Assembly: GCF_040362915.1 (NCBI RefSeq)
Contig: NZ_AP029612.1
Span: 2,232,001-2,296,000 of the forward strand
Origin: Sediminibacterium sp. KACHI17
GTDB lineage: Bacteria; Bacteroidota; Bacteroidia; Chitinophagales; Chitinophagaceae
Direction: 5' to 3'
DNA length: 64,000 nt
Position numbers and translations under genes: made by a program
The notes under the pieces: model-generated
The model's input: only the letters and a program-made list of their open reading frames with translations
Databases searched by the model: none
Told to the model about the DNA's origin: nothing
Part shown: in pieces, positions 46,858 to 55,448 of the stretch
Layout: the number at the start of each line of letters is the position of its first letter
Position numbering within the stretch: the first letter of the stretch is position 1

Positions 46858-47540
46858 TCCAATAAAAATGCCTTGATTTTTTCAGCCAATAACTTCACAT
46901 CCACTTGCTCTATCGGATGTGCGGTATTGGGTAAGATCTGATACTGGCTGTTCACTAATGCTGTTGCAGCATTTTGTGTTTCCTGGGATGATACCATATT
47001 ATCTTTTTCACCGAGTAATACCAGTGTAGGACAATCAATCTTTTGCAATACAGCAACAGGAAGTAATGGATCTTTGCCTAGTGCTAATAACATGGCGGCT
47101 GTTTTGTGGAGTAGATTTTTCCATTCCGTATGACCATGTCTTTCTGCCAGCTGCTGAGCAAATGCCGGTACTTTTTCTTCGATAACTTCCGGTCGCAGCA
47201 TTTTGGTTTCTTTGGCGGCTATTTCTTCACTCCATTCATATTTAGTACCCAGTGTAATGATCTTTTGAAAAATGCCGGGATATAGCGACGCTAAATAAAC
47301 AGCAACATATCCTCCCATACTATAACCAAATACCATGGGCTTATCAAGTTGATGCTTTTCGATAAAATCGGCGATTGCTTTTGCAAAAGCCTGCATCGAA
47401 AAAGACTCAACAGGGTCGCTATTACCATGACCGGGGAAATTAAAGCAATACACGTCAAAGTAAGGACTGAGTTCACTTTTAAGTGATAACAGCTGATCCA
47501 TCGATCCAATAGCCCCGTGTAGTAGTAATAGTGGTTGCAT
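46851..47540 (-). CDS. Alpha/beta hydrolase
   Basis: A 229-aa soluble hydrolase. The oxyanion block is LLLLHGAIGSMDQL, the nucleophile elbow GYSMGGYVAVYLA (G-x-S-x-G), the acid in LLGEKDNMVSSQ and the histidine in PNTAHPIEQVD. FNFPGHGNSD is the usual substrate-pocket strand. It is a cytosolic hydrolase of unknown substrate, of the carboxylesterase/MhpC/BioH-like group. It overlaps the end of the hybrid kinase gene by 7 bases in convergent orientation. Confidence 0.88.
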   Translation of the reverse strand: MQPLLLLHGAIGSMDQLLSLKSELSPYFDVYCFNFPGHGNSDPVESFSMQAFAKAIADFIEKHQLDKPMVFGYSMGGYVAVYLASLYPGIFQKIITLGTKYEWSEEIAAKETKMLRPEVIEEKVPAFAQQLAERHGHTEWKNLLHKTAAMLLALGKDPLLPVAVLQKIDCPTLVLLGEKDNMVSSQETQNAATALVNSQYQILPNTAHPIEQVDVKLLAEKIKAFLLDH

Positions 47541-47719
47541 CTAACAAATATAAAACAAGGCCTTGACCCTTACTCAAAGTGGAATACAAAGAAATCATGT
47601 AAAAATCAGACGTTGATTTTTTGACTAAACTCCGCTCATTGTTCTTGTTTGACTGTTCAAATGAAAACCAAAATTCTTTTCTACGAACATTTTCATATTT
47701 GAATGCTAAAAGGAAAACA

Positions 47720-50182
47720 ATGAGAAAGTTGCACCTGTTTTTAATGGGTATGATCCTGTTGAGCATTTCATCTCTTGCTCAGTCTTCAAAGAATGGAAAG
47801 ATCTTGCTCACGCTTCGTAATGAGCAACAGCAATTGCTTGAAAATGCAACAGCTGAGTTATTACGCGTGAAAGACTCTTCGCTGATAAAAGCTTCGATCA
47901 GTGACAAAACAGGAGTTGTTGTTTTTGAAAATCTATTATCAGGAAACTATCGCATCCGCATTTCAATGATGGGGTATACGACTTCGTATACAGCACCCAT
48001 TACTGTTACTGAATCAGCAGGCGAAGTCAATGCAGGCACTATAACCTTACAGGCAGCGGCCAATACCATGAGTGAGGTAACCGTGACCAGTCGTAAACCT
48101 TTTATTCAGAAACTCACAGATCGTATCGTAGTAAATGTAGAGAGCAGTATTGTTAGTGCGGGCAGTTCTGCATTGGATGTACTGGAGCGCTCGCCTGGAG
48201 TTAGTGTGGATCAGAATGATGTGATTGGTTTGAGAGGCAGACAAGGTGTTATCATTATGATCGATGGAAAACCAACACCGATGTCTGGAGCAGATCTGGC
48301 CAACTATTTAAGAGGCTTACCGGCAAATACGATTGAGCGGATCGATATTATTACCAATCCCTCTGCTAAATATGATGCTGCGGGTAATTCCGGCATCATT
48401 GATATCCGAATGAAAAAAGACCAACGTTTGGGAACCAATGGAACATTAACGCTGGGTTATGGTCAAGGTGTGTACCCTAAATCGAATGCCGGACTAACAT
48501 TCAACCACCGCAACAAAAAAATAAATCTGTTTGGTAATTATACTTATGGTTACAGAATGAACATGAATCACCTGATCTTGGATCGTAATTTCTTTAATGA
48601 GAGTAAAGTGTACACAGGAGGTGATCTAAAAGATAATTATACCACATCTCCTTTTCATTTTCATAATACTCGTTTTGGATTTGATCTGTTTCCATCAAAG
48701 AAAACCATTATTGGTGCAGTGGTCAGTGCCAACTTCAATAACTTCGGAAGAAAAACAGTTAATGCATCTGATGTAATTGATGCGCAAAAGCAGAAGGTAT
48801 CCACATTCGCCACACTCGCTAATAATAATGATGATGCGCAGAATGTAGTTGCCAATATCAATTTTAAACATTCATTCAACACCAATGGTAAAGAACTTAC
48901 TGCGGATGTTGACTATGGTGAGTACAACTCTTCTTCACTTTCGAGAGTTGCTACTAAGTATTACAATCTTAATGGAACACCCTTGCAACCTGATTATATA
49001 TTAGATGGTGATCAGGATGGAAAATTGATCTTGCGCACAGCAAAGATCGATTATTCAAATCCTTTAAAAGAAGGGGGCAAGTTTGAATTAGGTGCAAAGA
49101 CCAGTTATGTGTCTGCGGATAATGATGCGAAATTCTTTGATATGAGTACTGGAATTCCACAAGATGATGTCAATAAAACCAATCGATTTAAGTACAATGA
49201 ATATAATAATGCTGTGTATGTGAACTTTAGTAAAGAGTTCAAGAAGTTTAATATTCAGCTTGGCTTACGTGGTGAACATACCAAGATCAATACGCATCAG
49301 ATCAAAGGCAATCAAAAATTCGACTCTTCCTATTTCCAGTTATTTCCGAGTGCATTTTTCAACTATAAACTGAAAGAAGATCAAACGCTGGGATTATCAG
49401 TGAGTAGAAGAATTGATCGTCCGGGTTATTCTCAACTGAATCCATTTTTGTTTTTGATTGATGTAACAACTTATGCAACCGGCCGGCCGGGTCTGTTACC
49501 ACAACTTACCTGGTCTTATGAGTTGAGTTATACCATGAAGAACATCAATTTTACATTTGGGTATAGTCATACAAAACAAAATCAGAATATTGCTATTGCG
49601 CGTTTCAAAGATGTGTTTCCAAATTTACCGTCCAATGATAATGTAACAGTGCAGATACCGATCAACCTGAGCTCACAGGATTATTATGGTCTCACCGTTT
49701 CAGCGCCTTTGCGCGTTAACAGCTGGTGGAATATGGTGAACAATGGGAATGTATTTTATAATCACTTCAACGGAAAATTAGGCAGTACTACTTTGAACAA
49801 TGGTAAACCGGCTTTTGATATCAGAACTAATAACAATTTTACCATGGGTAAAGGATGGATCAGTGAATTGAACGTGAATTATAATTCAGGTGGACAATAT
49901 GGCTTCATGGTAGCCCGCCCACAGTGGGGATTGGCACTTGGTGTGCAGAAATCGATCTTGAATAAAAAGGGGACCATTCGTTTTAATGTAACGGATATCT
50001 TCTGGACCAACCTACCACGCGCAACCATCACATACAATAATTATATCGAGATATGGAGAGCTTACCGTGAAACACGTGTTGCTAATATAACTTTCACTTA
50101 TCGATTCGGTAAAAATACCGTACAAGCCGCCCGCAGAAGAACAACCGCATCAGAAGAAGAAAGAAGCAGAGCAGGGAATTAA
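47720..50182 (+). CDS. Outer-membrane beta-barrel protein (OMP_b-brl_3 type, plug-containing)
   Basis: An 820-aa protein with signal peptide MRKLHLFLMGMILLSISSLAQ. It has a carboxypeptidase-D regulatory-like domain (ILLTLRNEQQQLLENATAEL), then a plug-like segment (LDVLERSPGVSVDQNDVIGL, IDIITNPSAKYDAAGNSGII) and about 25 beta-strands ending in NITFTYRFGKNTV. This is the TonB-dependent-transporter-like family frequent in Bacteroidota. A SusD partner is not present, so it is probably not a glycan Sus pair. The start is ATG 47720. Confidence 0.92.
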   Translation: MRKLHLFLMGMILLSISSLAQSSKNGKILLTLRNEQQQLLENATAELLRVKDSSLIKASISDKTGVVVFENLLSGNYRIRISMMGYTTSYTAPITVTESAGEVNAGTITLQAAANTMSEVTVTSRKPFIQKLTDRIVVNVESSIVSAGSSALDVLERSPGVSVDQNDVIGLRGRQGVIIMIDGKPTPMSGADLANYLRGLPANTIERIDIITNPSAKYDAAGNSGIIDIRMKKDQRLGTNGTLTLGYGQGVYPKSNAGLTFNHRNKKINLFGNYTYGYRMNMNHLILDRNFFNESKVYTGGDLKDNYTTSPFHFHNTRFGFDLFPSKKTIIGAVVSANFNNFGRKTVNASDVIDAQKQKVSTFATLANNNDDAQNVVANINFKHSFNTNGKELTADVDYGEYNSSSLSRVATKYYNLNGTPLQPDYILDGDQDGKLILRTAKIDYSNPLKEGGKFELGAKTSYVSADNDAKFFDMSTGIPQDDVNKTNRFKYNEYNNAVYVNFSKEFKKFNIQLGLRGEHTKINTHQIKGNQKFDSSYFQLFPSAFFNYKLKEDQTLGLSVSRRIDRPGYSQLNPFLFLIDVTTYATGRPGLLPQLTWSYELSYTMKNINFTFGYSHTKQNQNIAIARFKDVFPNLPSNDNVTVQIPINLSSQDYYGLTVSAPLRVNSWWNMVNNGNVFYNHFNGKLGSTTLNNGKPAFDIRTNNNFTMGKGWISELNVNYNSGGQYGFMVARPQWGLALGVQKSILNKKGTIRFNVTDIFWTNLPRATITYNNYIEIWRAYRETRVANITFTYRFGKNTVQAARRRTTASEEERSRAGN

Positions 50183-50183
50183 T

Positions 50184-50267
50184 GTAGTTAATAGCTTATG
50201 GCCCATAGTCCATAGCAAGAAAAATATCGATTCTGCTATGGACTATGGGCCATCGACCATTAACTAC
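50184..50267. repeat. Compound inverted repeat overlapping the AraC gene stop
   Basis: Perfect arms at 50198-50217 and 50234-50253 (20 bp, built from CTATGGAC/ATGGGCC words), plus outer arms GTAGTTAAT (50184-50192) and ATTAACTAC (50259-50267). The right outer arm contains the stop codon of the AraC-family gene on the minus strand. It starts 2 bases after the barrel gene stop. Confidence 0.85.
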
Positions 50268-51148
50268 TTCCCATGTAACTTCTCCAGCAACCTCAAATGT
50301 GGTTGCAGTTTTTTGAGTGTATTTTTTTGGAGGAAACTTTTGAGATGTTTGTAGAAATGGCTGTGATCATAGTAACCATAGTCTGCACTATTGAAAGTAT
50401 CCGGATCAGTGGCCAGGTGTTCTGTGGCTTTTCTGATGCGCATGATCTGTATAGCAGTTTTGGTACTGATACTGGTAGCCGTTTCAAAATAACGCTGTAG
50501 TGTTCGAGAAGAGATATTGTATTGTTTAGCGAAATCTTCTACGGGGGTTATAAAATCTCTGTTGTTTTCACAATGTGCCAAAATTTGAGAAACAATTTCG
50601 ATCGGCTTTAAAGAGCCGGAATATTGATCAATGATCTTTTCAAAATAATCAGTGAGTATGCTCACACGCTCTTCAAAAGAAGTAGATGTTTTGATCTTGA
50701 CCAGCATACCCGAATCCATTAAATAACTCAATGGAAAAATGTATTCACGGTATTCTGAGAAATTGATCTTCTTTTCAAAAATAACCGGTGATATTTTGAA
50801 CTTGATACCAAACAGCTTATTCCCTTTTTGATGAAAACACTCAATGGCCCGGTGACGAGGAAGAAAACCGTCGGTCTTCATATCAAACTTCTTTTCACCA
50901 ACCTGCATAACAAAAGGAGTACCGAGGTTAATGAGATATGTGTAACCCGTGTTTGGAAATAAAGCATCTGAAAACCCTTTGGGATATGAATCCCACAGGT
51001 GATCAAAATCTGTCTCCCAGAAAAAATCTATGAAATAGGAAATGGACGAAGCTGCTTTTTGCCGCTTGTAATGTTGGTTGAAATGGTCGGTATGAAAAAA
51101 TTCTACGTGTTGCACCTTGCAATAAAGATAGACAGCGTGCAAGGGCAT
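50264..51148 (-). CDS. AraC-family transcriptional regulator
   Basis: A 294-aa regulator. The C-terminal helix-turn-helix pair is PVEDFAKQYNISSRTLQRYF and ADYGYYDHSHFYKHLKSFLQ, typical of AraC/XylS proteins. The N-terminal 180 residues form a ligand or dimerisation domain of the DUF6597-like type (SYPKGFSDALFPNTGYTYLI). No effector can be named. Its stop codon lies within the inverted repeat at 50184-50267. Orientation is convergent with the outer-membrane barrel gene. Confidence 0.92.
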   Translation of the reverse strand: MPLHAVYLYCKVQHVEFFHTDHFNQHYKRQKAASSISYFIDFFWETDFDHLWDSYPKGFSDALFPNTGYTYLINLGTPFVMQVGEKKFDMKTDGFLPRHRAIECFHQKGNKLFGIKFKISPVIFEKKINFSEYREYIFPLSYLMDSGMLVKIKTSTSFEERVSILTDYFEKIIDQYSGSLKPIEIVSQILAHCENNRDFITPVEDFAKQYNISSRTLQRYFETATSISTKTAIQIMRIRKATEHLATDPDTFNSADYGYYDHSHFYKHLKSFLQKNTLKKLQPHLRLLEKLHGK

Positions 51149-51186
51149 TTACTTGTTAAAAAATGTTGTACGGTCAGAACAAATGA

Positions 51187-51879
51187 TTAAATGAGTTTTG
51201 ACTGTTTGGGATACCCCGAAGAAGGTGCATAGATGAAAAAGCAACTCCCATTTTGAATCGTTGAGATCAGTTCGCGATGAACAGACTGAGGTACTGCCGG
51301 ACATCCCAGACTTCTGCCTAAATAGCCTTGTCTGCTTGCCACCACTTCTTCTGCATAATCAGCGCCATGAATCACGATACCTCTTTGCAGGGCCTTATCG
51401 TTGATGCCTTTTTCTTTTCCGATCAGTCGTAACGAAAGACCATGTTTTCCCTGATAAGGTTCACCGGTGGTGTAAAAACCAATGCTGCTTTGAAAGCTAC
51501 TGGCTTTATTGGAAAATTTTTTAGCGATCAGCTTGCCTGAATTTTTTCCGTGCGAAACAAACGTATGAAACAACAACTCCCCTTTCAGCAGATCGATCAC
51601 AAATAGTCTTTTTTGATTTGAAGGCAGACTAAAATCTACGACAGACAAAATATGGTCCTGAATAAGCTGCCCGCTCGACTTCAGACTTTCATATCCGGAC
51701 AAGGCAAATTCATAGGCTTTTTTGGAAAGTCCAAGAGCCGCGAGATCCAGGTTTTCATATACAGCTGTGAGTGTGTTACTGGGTGCAGTACCAATATGCA
51801 TCACAGGCTTTTCTTTAAAGGAAAAACCGGTAGCGATTACAAGACAGAGTAGAACTAGTTGACTTTTTTTGCTGATCAT
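51187..51879 (-). CDS. Murein L,D-transpeptidase catalytic-domain protein
   Basis: A 230-aa exported protein with a signal peptide (LVLLCLVIATGFSFKE). The conserved catalytic region is QRGIVIHGADYAEEVVAS with GYLGRSLGCPAVPQSVHREL, the HxxD-like and S-x-G-C motif of the YkuD-related murein L,D-transpeptidase family. The helical N-terminal part (LGLSKKAYEFALSGYESLKS) is typical of this Bacteroidota group. It should form 3-3 peptidoglycan cross-links or attach outer-membrane proteins; that is inference. ATG 51879 is preferred to 51945 because the signal peptide begins there. Confidence 0.87.
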   Translation of the reverse strand: MISKKSQLVLLCLVIATGFSFKEKPVMHIGTAPSNTLTAVYENLDLAALGLSKKAYEFALSGYESLKSSGQLIQDHILSVVDFSLPSNQKRLFVIDLLKGELLFHTFVSHGKNSGKLIAKKFSNKASSFQSSIGFYTTGEPYQGKHGLSLRLIGKEKGINDKALQRGIVIHGADYAEEVVASRQGYLGRSLGCPAVPQSVHRELISTIQNGSCFFIYAPSSGYPKQSKLI

Positions 51880-51992
51880 ACATCCAATTTTCCACGCCAC
51901 TTCAGCACGGGGGACGGCAAAACTAAGCCTGTTAACGGAAAGCAAGTGTAGTGCTGTTTCAGGTTTAACAGCTTATTGGGAGCATTTGGACA

Positions 51993-52023
51993 TAAAAAAA
52001 CCCGCTCAAAAAACAGAGCGGGT
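51993..52023 (-). terminator. Intrinsic terminator of adk
   Basis: ACCCGCTC (52000-52007) pairs with GAGCGGGT (52016-52023). Read on the minus strand it is followed by a run of seven T residues just past the adk stop. Confidence 0.9.
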
Positions 52024-52064
52024 GCAGTTGGTTATTGGTTGTTAAATGCTTATGTATTATTAGA

Positions 52065-52643
52065 TTAAGACATTCTTTTGTCAATCTCGCTGCGCAGCGA
52101 ATCAAAAATTTCATCCACAGAGCCCTCTCCCTTGATATGAACCACTTTATCAAAGTTAGCATAGTAGTTGGCTACGACTGTGGTTTTAGCCTTGTATTCA
52201 GCAATACGGGCACGGATCACGGTTTCATTGGTATCATCACTTCTGCCGCTGGTTTTACCACGGTTCAATAAGCGACTTACGAGTTCTTCTTCACTTACAT
52301 CCAATGCCAGAACCACTCCGATCTCAGTATTCTTTAGTTTCAAAAGCTTATCCAGGGCAATACTCTGGGCTTCTGTTCTGGGGAAACCATCAAATAAAAA
52401 TCCTTTGGCCTGCGGATTATTATCAAGAGCGGAACTGATCATTCCTACTACAACTTCATCAGGCACCAGCTGGCCTTTGTCCATGATAGACTTGGCTTCC
52501 AGTCCCAACGGTGTTTGGGCTGCAATTTCGCTTCTTAATAAATCACCGGTAGATAAGTGCTTCAGTCCGTAAGCAGCGATCAGTTTTTCGCTTTGGGTTC
52601 CTTTTCCACTGCCCGGAGGTCCAAACAGAATAATATTAAACAT
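52065..52643 (-). CDS. adk: Adenylate kinase
   Basis: A 192-aa enzyme, 2 ADP to ATP and AMP. The P-loop is LFGPPGSGKGTQSEKLI, the AMP-binding block HLSTGDLLRSEIAAQTPLG, then GFLFDGFPRTEAQ and a short LID (LLNRGKTSGRSDDTNETVI) without the zinc cysteines of long-form kinases. This short LID is usual for Bacteroidota adenylate kinases. It has its own terminator and a divergent promoter region toward msrB. Confidence 0.97.
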   Translation of the reverse strand: MFNIILFGPPGSGKGTQSEKLIAAYGLKHLSTGDLLRSEIAAQTPLGLEAKSIMDKGQLVPDEVVVGMISSALDNNPQAKGFLFDGFPRTEAQSIALDKLLKLKNTEIGVVLALDVSEEELVSRLLNRGKTSGRSDDTNETVIRARIAEYKAKTTVVANYYANFDKVVHIKGEGSVDEIFDSLRSEIDKRMS

Positions 52644-52822
52644 GTACTAACTAACCTTACGTGAAGAACAAATATAAGCCCGATCGTTTAAAAAACATTT
52701 AACAACACATTAAAACATTGAATAACTGCAAATTGTAAGGCAAAAAACGACTGTTCGTCAGTTTAACAGTAAACTATTCGGCCACGATAAACGTAATTTT
52801 AATGTATCAAAAGTATTGGCAT

Positions 52823-53383
52823 ATGAAGGGATTCAAGATATTACTCCTTGCAACTTTAATAGTGCAGGGCTGTTATTCCCAAGAAACTAAACAGAAAGAG
52901 GTAAAAATGGACAGCACAGAAAAGAACAATCCGGTGTATTCAAGAACCGACAAATCAAAAGTGAACCTGAAAGAAGATGAGTGGAAGAAGATTCTTTCTC
53001 CCGATGTGTATTATATCGCTCGTCAAAAAGGAACAGAGCGTCCCTGGACCAGTAAGTTCGAAAATTTCAAAGAGATAGGTACTTATTATTGTGCTGCTTG
53101 TGGTAATGCCTTATTCAAAAGCGATACCAAGTTCGATAGCGGATGTGGATGGCCAAGTTTTTATGAGCCCATCAGCAAAAGCGCAATTATCTACCTGCCA
53201 GATAACTCACACGGTATGGTAAGAACAGAGGTACAATGCGGAAGATGTAAAAGTCATTTAGGACATGTATTCGAAGATGGTCCACCTCCTACCGGATTAC
53301 GTTACTGCATCAATGGTGTGATCCTTGATTTTGAAAAAGCAGAAGCTGCTAAGAAAAAATACGAGGAAGGGAAGAAGGGATAG
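52823..53383 (+). CDS. msrB: Peptide-methionine (R)-S-oxide reductase, lipoprotein form
   Basis: A 186-aa MsrB with a lipoprotein signal ([17 protein letters not shown], lipid-attachment Cys17). Zinc-site cysteines are in [11 protein letters not shown] and [14 protein letters not shown]. The resolving/catalytic region [11 protein letters not shown] and the catalytic cysteine LRYCINGVI are present. It reduces methionine-R-sulfoxide in the periplasm or at the outer membrane. Start ATG 52823 is chosen because the signal peptide begins there. No msrA is fused or adjacent. Confidence 0.95.
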   Translation: MKGFKILLLATLIVQGCYSQETKQKEVKMDSTEKNNPVYSRTDKSKVNLKEDEWKKILSPDVYYIARQKGTERPWTSKFENFKEIGTYYCAACGNALFKSDTKFDSGCGWPSFYEPISKSAIIYLPDNSHGMVRTEVQCGRCKSHLGHVFEDGPPPTGLRYCINGVILDFEKAEAAKKKYEEGKKG

Positions 53384-53400
53384 TAAGCAGCTTATAGCGG

Positions 53401-53448
53401 ATGGTTCATGGCAAATGGGTATTGACTGTTTGTTATGAACCATTTTTA
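53401..53448 (+). terminator. Terminator-like hairpin after msrB
   Basis: ATGGTTCAT (53401-53409) pairs with ATGAACCAT (53435-53443), extended imperfectly inward, then TTTTTATA. It may be a terminator or a repeat of the ATGGACTATGG word family. Confidence 0.55.
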
Positions 53449-53468
53449 TATAAGCACGACTTCAGATC

Positions 53469-54647
53469 TTAACTTTTTAAGGCCTTACCAAACGCATTTA
53501 CAAGATCATTCAGCGATTGGTATAAGATTGTTTCGTTTACATTGATCAATGATTGATTATTTGTATCGGGCCTTGCCAATCGAATATTGAATTGCTGATT
53601 GAGCTTGGTCTGAAAAGCAGTACCATTGATATTTTTCGCTAATGTTAATCGATAGATATTGGTTCCCTGATTCAAAGGCTCAATACGAATATGATTACTC
53701 AAATTGAGTGTTTTGAATAATTGCTCACCTCTTTCCTTTGCAGCTTTGAATCTTTCTTCCACTCCTTCGAGTCTGTGCAAAGCCATGGCAGCATTGGTCC
53801 AGTTACCATACATAGAGCCACCATGTGTTTTAATAAGATGGGTCATTTGATCGATGATTGTGGCGTTGCCACAAAGAATAGCGCCTGCAGTAGCACCAAG
53901 ATATTTGTAAAGAGAAATATAGACAGTATCAAAATATTGGCTGTACTCTTTGATCGATACACCCGACCATGCCGATGCTACATACAAGCGAGCACCATCC
54001 AAATGCATCGGTATTTTTTTAGTGATACAATAGTTCCTGATGGCTTTGATCTCATCAAGGGAAACCATTCTTCCATCACTTCTTCTTACCGGATTTTCAA
54101 TTGAAACGGCACCAATACCTGTATCAAAAGCCTCTGCTGTACTCATTTCCTCGATTGTTTTCTTAAGCTCATCAGCAGTGAAATGAGTTTCATTTTTAGC
54201 AAGTGGTATCAACCTTTTCTGAAACACAGATTGTGCCGCATCTGCTTCATCACGAAAGACATGACTGGTTTCCTGAACAAATACTTTGCTTTTGTTGCCA
54301 CTTAATACAGCAATGGCCAGTTGATTGGCCATAGTACCACTGGGCATGAAGATGGCTTTTTCTTTTCCAGTAATATCAGCGAATTTTTTTTCCAGTGCTT
54401 CTACAACACCGCCCACACCATAACGATCTTTTACAATAGCAGTAGTTTTATCAGCTTCCTGTAATACTCGGATATAATCAGTGGGTTCATACATTTCACC
54501 ATCACCAAAAAACTTTACAATAAGCTTAGCAGGCCAGTCGCTACGAACAGAAGTATCATTACTGATTAAACCCGACAAAGGAAAAACGGCCGGAATGGCA
54601 AAGCTACCGGAGCTACGGAGAAAATTTCTTCTGTTAATTATGGGCAT
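53469..54647 (-). CDS. Threonine-aldolase-family PLP enzyme with a Tat signal
   Basis: A 392-aa beta-eliminating lyase-type PLP enzyme: DRYGVGGVVEALEKKFADI, KAIFMPSGTMANQLAIAVLS, MHLDGARLYVASAWSGVSI and the Schiff-base lysine in SLYKYLGATAGAIL. The N-terminus INRRNFLRSSGSFAIPAVF is a twin-arginine signal (NRRNFLR followed by a hydrophobic stretch). This points to a folded PLP enzyme exported to the periplasm. Threonine aldolase cleaves L-threonine to glycine and acetaldehyde, but substrate choice is not determined. It is transcribed alone. Confidence 0.85.
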   Translation of the reverse strand: MPIINRRNFLRSSGSFAIPAVFPLSGLISNDTSVRSDWPAKLIVKFFGDGEMYEPTDYIRVLQEADKTTAIVKDRYGVGGVVEALEKKFADITGKEKAIFMPSGTMANQLAIAVLSGNKSKVFVQETSHVFRDEADAAQSVFQKRLIPLAKNETHFTADELKKTIEEMSTAEAFDTGIGAVSIENPVRRSDGRMVSLDEIKAIRNYCITKKIPMHLDGARLYVASAWSGVSIKEYSQYFDTVYISLYKYLGATAGAILCGNATIIDQMTHLIKTHGGSMYGNWTNAAMALHRLEGVEERFKAAKERGEQLFKTLNLSNHIRIEPLNQGTNIYRLTLAKNINGTAFQTKLNQQFNIRLARPDTNNQSLINVNETILYQSLNDLVNAFGKALKS

Positions 54648-54674
54648 AACTGGAGTCTGTGTTATTGTAAATTT

Positions 54675-55307
54675 TTACTCTTGTAGTACCACAAAGCCGT
54701 TCAATAAATCATCACAATCTTTGATGTTTTCTATCAGCAGATTGTTTGTAGAATAGGTTACGAATTGAACAGATCCGTTTTTATTCGAGTAGTAATATCC
54801 ATAATAGATAAATTGAACACCATTATATGTTCCTTTCATTTGTACCAGCAATACTTTTTGTCCATTTACGATCCTGAACTCTTCTTTTTGAATGGTGATA
54901 TCTGGAGCAACTTTTCTCGCATTTTTGATCGCGATATCTTTTAGTGTTAAAACCGGAATTTCTGATTTCTCAGTGATCATCATAGCAAACAGATCATTGG
55001 TTTCTTCATGCAACTCATATTCTGCATCGTCATTGTTTTTATCAGTTTGTACTTTCCATTTTTTCGGATTGATCCAGAAACCGATATTGAATTTTTTACT
55101 CTTAAGTAAAAAGGTATTGGTAGATGGTTTTACGAATGGTGTTTTGTTAACTTCAACGGCTCTTGCAGAATCAGCACCATTCACATATTTCCAAGTGCCG
55201 TCTTGGTAAAGAATGACTTCCTCGCCAGTATCTGTAATCGCTTTTTTCTGCGCAGAAGCAGAAATAAAAAGGAAGGAAACAAAACACAGTAAAATATATT
55301 TTTTCAT
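54675..55307 (-). CDS. Exported hypothetical protein (DUF3157-like N-terminus)
   Basis: A 210-aa protein with signal peptide MKKYILLCFVSFLFISASAQ. The first mature part TDTGEEVILYQDGTWKYVN resembles DUF3157-like proteins, which open with a short DG-x-W-x-Y strand block. The remaining part has mixed alpha/beta elements (DIAIKNARKVAPDITIQKEE, VQFIYYGYYYSNKNG). No enzyme motif was found. It lies 27 bases upstream of the exported aldolase-like gene on the same strand and may be co-transcribed. Confidence 0.65.
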   Translation of the reverse strand: MKKYILLCFVSFLFISASAQKKAITDTGEEVILYQDGTWKYVNGADSARAVEVNKTPFVKPSTNTFLLKSKKFNIGFWINPKKWKVQTDKNNDDAEYELHEETNDLFAMMITEKSEIPVLTLKDIAIKNARKVAPDITIQKEEFRIVNGQKVLLVQMKGTYNGVQFIYYGYYYSNKNGSVQFVTYSTNNLLIENIKDCDDLLNGFVVLQE

Positions 55308-55448
55308 AAATTTTTTTAAAACGGTATCTAGTTGTTTTTATTCAGTACAATAGTCATGTCTGTGAAACAAGTCAGTGAATACAACACATGAACAACTTCT
55401 TTATAAAGCTAATACATTCAATAAATATCAAGAACAGTTACACTGATT

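Noticed and set aside
47720-50182. SusC/SusD-type glycan system
   Set aside because: The barrel gene has no adjacent SusD-like partner, so only a general transporter-like label is given.
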